Positions 14,866-15,845 of a DNA stretch of 15,845 bases are shown in pieces (the stretch's first letter is position 1; the number at the start of each line of letters is the position of its first letter). Origin of the DNA: an uncultured Clostridia bacterium (GTDB lineage Bacteria; Bacillota; Clostridia; TANB77; CAG-508); assembly GCA_948528155.1 (NCBI GenBank), contig CAOSZT010000007.1, positions 18,280 to 34,124 of the forward strand, written 5' to 3'. The position numbers and the translations under genes were made by a program. The notes under the pieces were generated by a model. It made no database searches, had not been told where the DNA came from, and saw only the letters and a list, made by a program, of their open reading frames with translations.

Positions 14866-15691
14866 ACTCATTCATAAAATGATGTAACATTAGTCTTATC
14901 GTAAAACAGCTCCCCTTATTTTCTTCTGATTCTACAACTATTTCTCCTTGCATTTGTTCAATCAATTGCTTGACTATATATAAACCTAATCCCGAACTTG
15001 GAACATCCGTTTTCACTCTATGTTCTTCCATAAAGGGGATAAACATTTTCTTTTGAAATTCTTTACTCATACCACAGCCATTGTCCTTAATCTTAAAGGT
15101 ATAAGAAGAAAGATTTATAGATTCCTCTATTTCTTTTATAGAAAAACTAATACTACCATTTTCATTCGTATATTTTATCGCATTCATTAAAATATTTATC
15201 AACACCTGAGTCAAATGGAGTCCATCCCCCATTACCCAAGGATTGGTCAACTGAACATCCTTTACAAATTTTATTTTTTTTGATAGAAGGTAACAGTTTA
15301 TATTATCCATACAAAAATTATATATCTCTTTTAAATTTATTCTAGAATTTCCCACTTGATTTTTTCCCTTTGTCAATTCAAAAATATCATTTACTAAAAA
15401 ATTCATATATTTCGTAGAACTTTCTATTTTTGTTAAATAAATTTTAACCTTATCTATATCGTTAATATTTTCCTTCAATAGATAGGTATATCCCTCTATA
15501 TTTGTGATAGGAGATCTTAAATCATGTGTTAATCTCGAAAATAAATCTATATTTTTTATATAATTCTTTTTTCTTTTTGTCTTATTAAAAACAAGATAAA
15601 CGATTAAGCTTAATGACAAAAGAATAAACACTACTAAAAAAATAATTAACAGACTAAAGCTATACTTTTGAACTTCCACCATACATACCAC
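14864..15691 (-). CDS. Sensor histidine kinase, short, single transmembrane helix
   Basis: A 275-residue histidine kinase, autophosphorylating and then expected to phosphorylate a response regulator not seen in this window. One membrane helix (about 13-35) near the N-terminus is followed directly by the dimerisation/phosphoacceptor domain FSRLTHDLRSPITN, with His56. The ATPase domain has the N-box LINILMNAIKYTNENG (Asn170), G1 IKDNGCGMS (about 201-209), an F-box-like FIPFMEEH and G2 SSGLGLYIVKQLIEQMQG (about 232-249). All catalytic boxes look intact. There is no extracellular sensor domain and no HAMP or PAS, so it may sense the membrane itself or a partner protein. The start is GTG at 15691, six bases from GGGGG; an ATG at 15682 is too far from it. 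It is first in its unit, 12 nt before the epimerase-like gene. Confidence 0.92.
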   Translation of the reverse strand: MVCMVEVQKYSFSLLIIFLVVFILLSLSLIVYLVFNKTKRKKNYIKNIDLFSRLTHDLRSPITNIEGYTYLLKENINDIDKVKIYLTKIESSTKYMNFLVNDIFELTKGKNQVGNSRINLKEIYNFCMDNINCYLLSKKIKFVKDVQLTNPWVMGDGLHLTQVLINILMNAIKYTNENGSISFSIKEIEESINLSSYTFKIKDNGCGMSKEFQKKMFIPFMEEHRVKTDVPSSGLGLYIVKQLIEQMQGEIVVESEENKGSCFTIRLMLHHFMNE

Positions 15692-15723
15692 AAGAATCCC
15701 CCATTTCCATTGTCATCGATAAC

Positions 15724-15752
15724 ATTATACCCTTTTCTTCAAAAAAAGACAA
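15724..15752 (-). promoter_or_regulatory. Sigma-A-type promoter of the kinase-epimerase-polymerase unit
   Basis: The minus strand reads TTGTCT (15747-15752), a 17-nt spacer, then a perfect TATAAT (15724-15729). The expected transcription start is near 15717, giving a short leader of about 26 nt before the kinase GTG. It is the best promoter match in the window. Confidence 0.78.
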
Positions 15753-15792
15753 ATAAAAAATAGTAGATTAAAAAGAAAAAGACTAAAAATCC

Positions 15793-15845
15793 TTACTCTA
15801 AAAACTCTCTCATCTTTCTTAACGCATTGTCATATATCCTGTATG
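15793..15845 (-). CDS. C-terminal end of an unidentified gene (partial)
   Basis: On the minus strand, one frame entering from the right edge reads YRIYDNALRKMREFLE and stops with TAA at 15793-15795. The other two frames hit stops earlier (the HTGYMTMR frame at TAA, the third at TGA). A charged amphipathic helix is a common protein end, and the stop lies about 40 bases before the kinase promoter. Sixteen residues are too few to assign a family. No obvious hairpin terminator follows in the gap, only T-rich runs. Confidence 0.5.
   Translation of the reverse strand, partial: YRIYDNALRKMREFLE

Noticed and set aside
1..15845. CRISPR arrays, tRNA or rRNA genes, insertion sequences
   Set aside because: I saw no regularly spaced repeats, no tRNA-like cloverleaf, no transposase-like protein and no terminal inverted repeats.

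Overview
The window looks like part of a surface-polysaccharide (capsule or S-layer-glycan type) locus from a low-GC Gram-positive bacterium, most likely a member of the Clostridia. The basis is strongly AT-rich DNA, purine-rich Shine-Dalgarno sequences of the AAAGGAGGTGAT type, frequent TTG/GTG starts, sigma-A-like promoters, and a CDP-glycerol transferase of the teichoic-acid family. I cannot name the species. Every gene I accept lies on the minus strand, so the biological order runs from the right end of the window to the left.

Right end (15845 to 12600): the tail of an unidentified gene, then a good promoter (TTGTCT-17-TATAAT, 15724-15752). It drives a three-gene unit: a short one-TM sensor histidine kinase, a shortened epimerase/dehydratase-like protein that seems to lack its catalytic segment, and a large O-antigen polymerase/ligase-type membrane protein. 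A near-perfect 17-bp hairpin with T-tracts on both strands (12608-12652) ends this unit.

Main operon (12583 to beyond base 1): a second promoter with an extended -10 (12555-12583) starts a long, tightly packed and partly overlapping gene chain. In order it encodes: a small membrane protein of unknown function; the initiating polyprenyl-phosphate sugar-phosphate transferase; a heptose guanylyltransferase/heptose-bisphosphate phosphatase fusion; a GT4 glycosyltransferase; the heptose-7-phosphate kinase HddA; the sedoheptulose-7-phosphate isomerase GmhA; a WecB/TagA/CpsF glycosyltransferase with an unusual N-terminal domain; a second GT4; a GT32; a second polymerase/ligase-type protein; a hexapeptide acetyltransferase; a CDP-glycerol glycerophosphotransferase; and a Wzx-type flippase that runs off the left edge.

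How the genes fit together (inference): GmhA, HddA, GmhB and HddC together make GDP-D-glycero-alpha-D-manno-heptose from sedoheptulose-7-phosphate, and all four activities are here in three genes. The initiating transferase loads the first sugar onto undecaprenyl phosphate. Four glycosyltransferases build the repeat unit, the acetyltransferase and glycerophosphotransferase decorate it, the flippase moves it across the membrane, and one or both Wzy-like proteins polymerise or ligate it.

The most unusual feature is the N-terminal ~180 residues of the TagA-type transferase. They read as a decayed copy of the sugar-nucleotidyltransferase fold found in the heptose guanylyltransferase of the same operon, with the nucleotide-binding loop lost. 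The truncated epimerase and the orphan membrane protein at the head of the main operon come next. No gene-free stretch exceeds 300 bases; the largest gaps (about 100 to 135 bases) hold the two promoters and the terminator.
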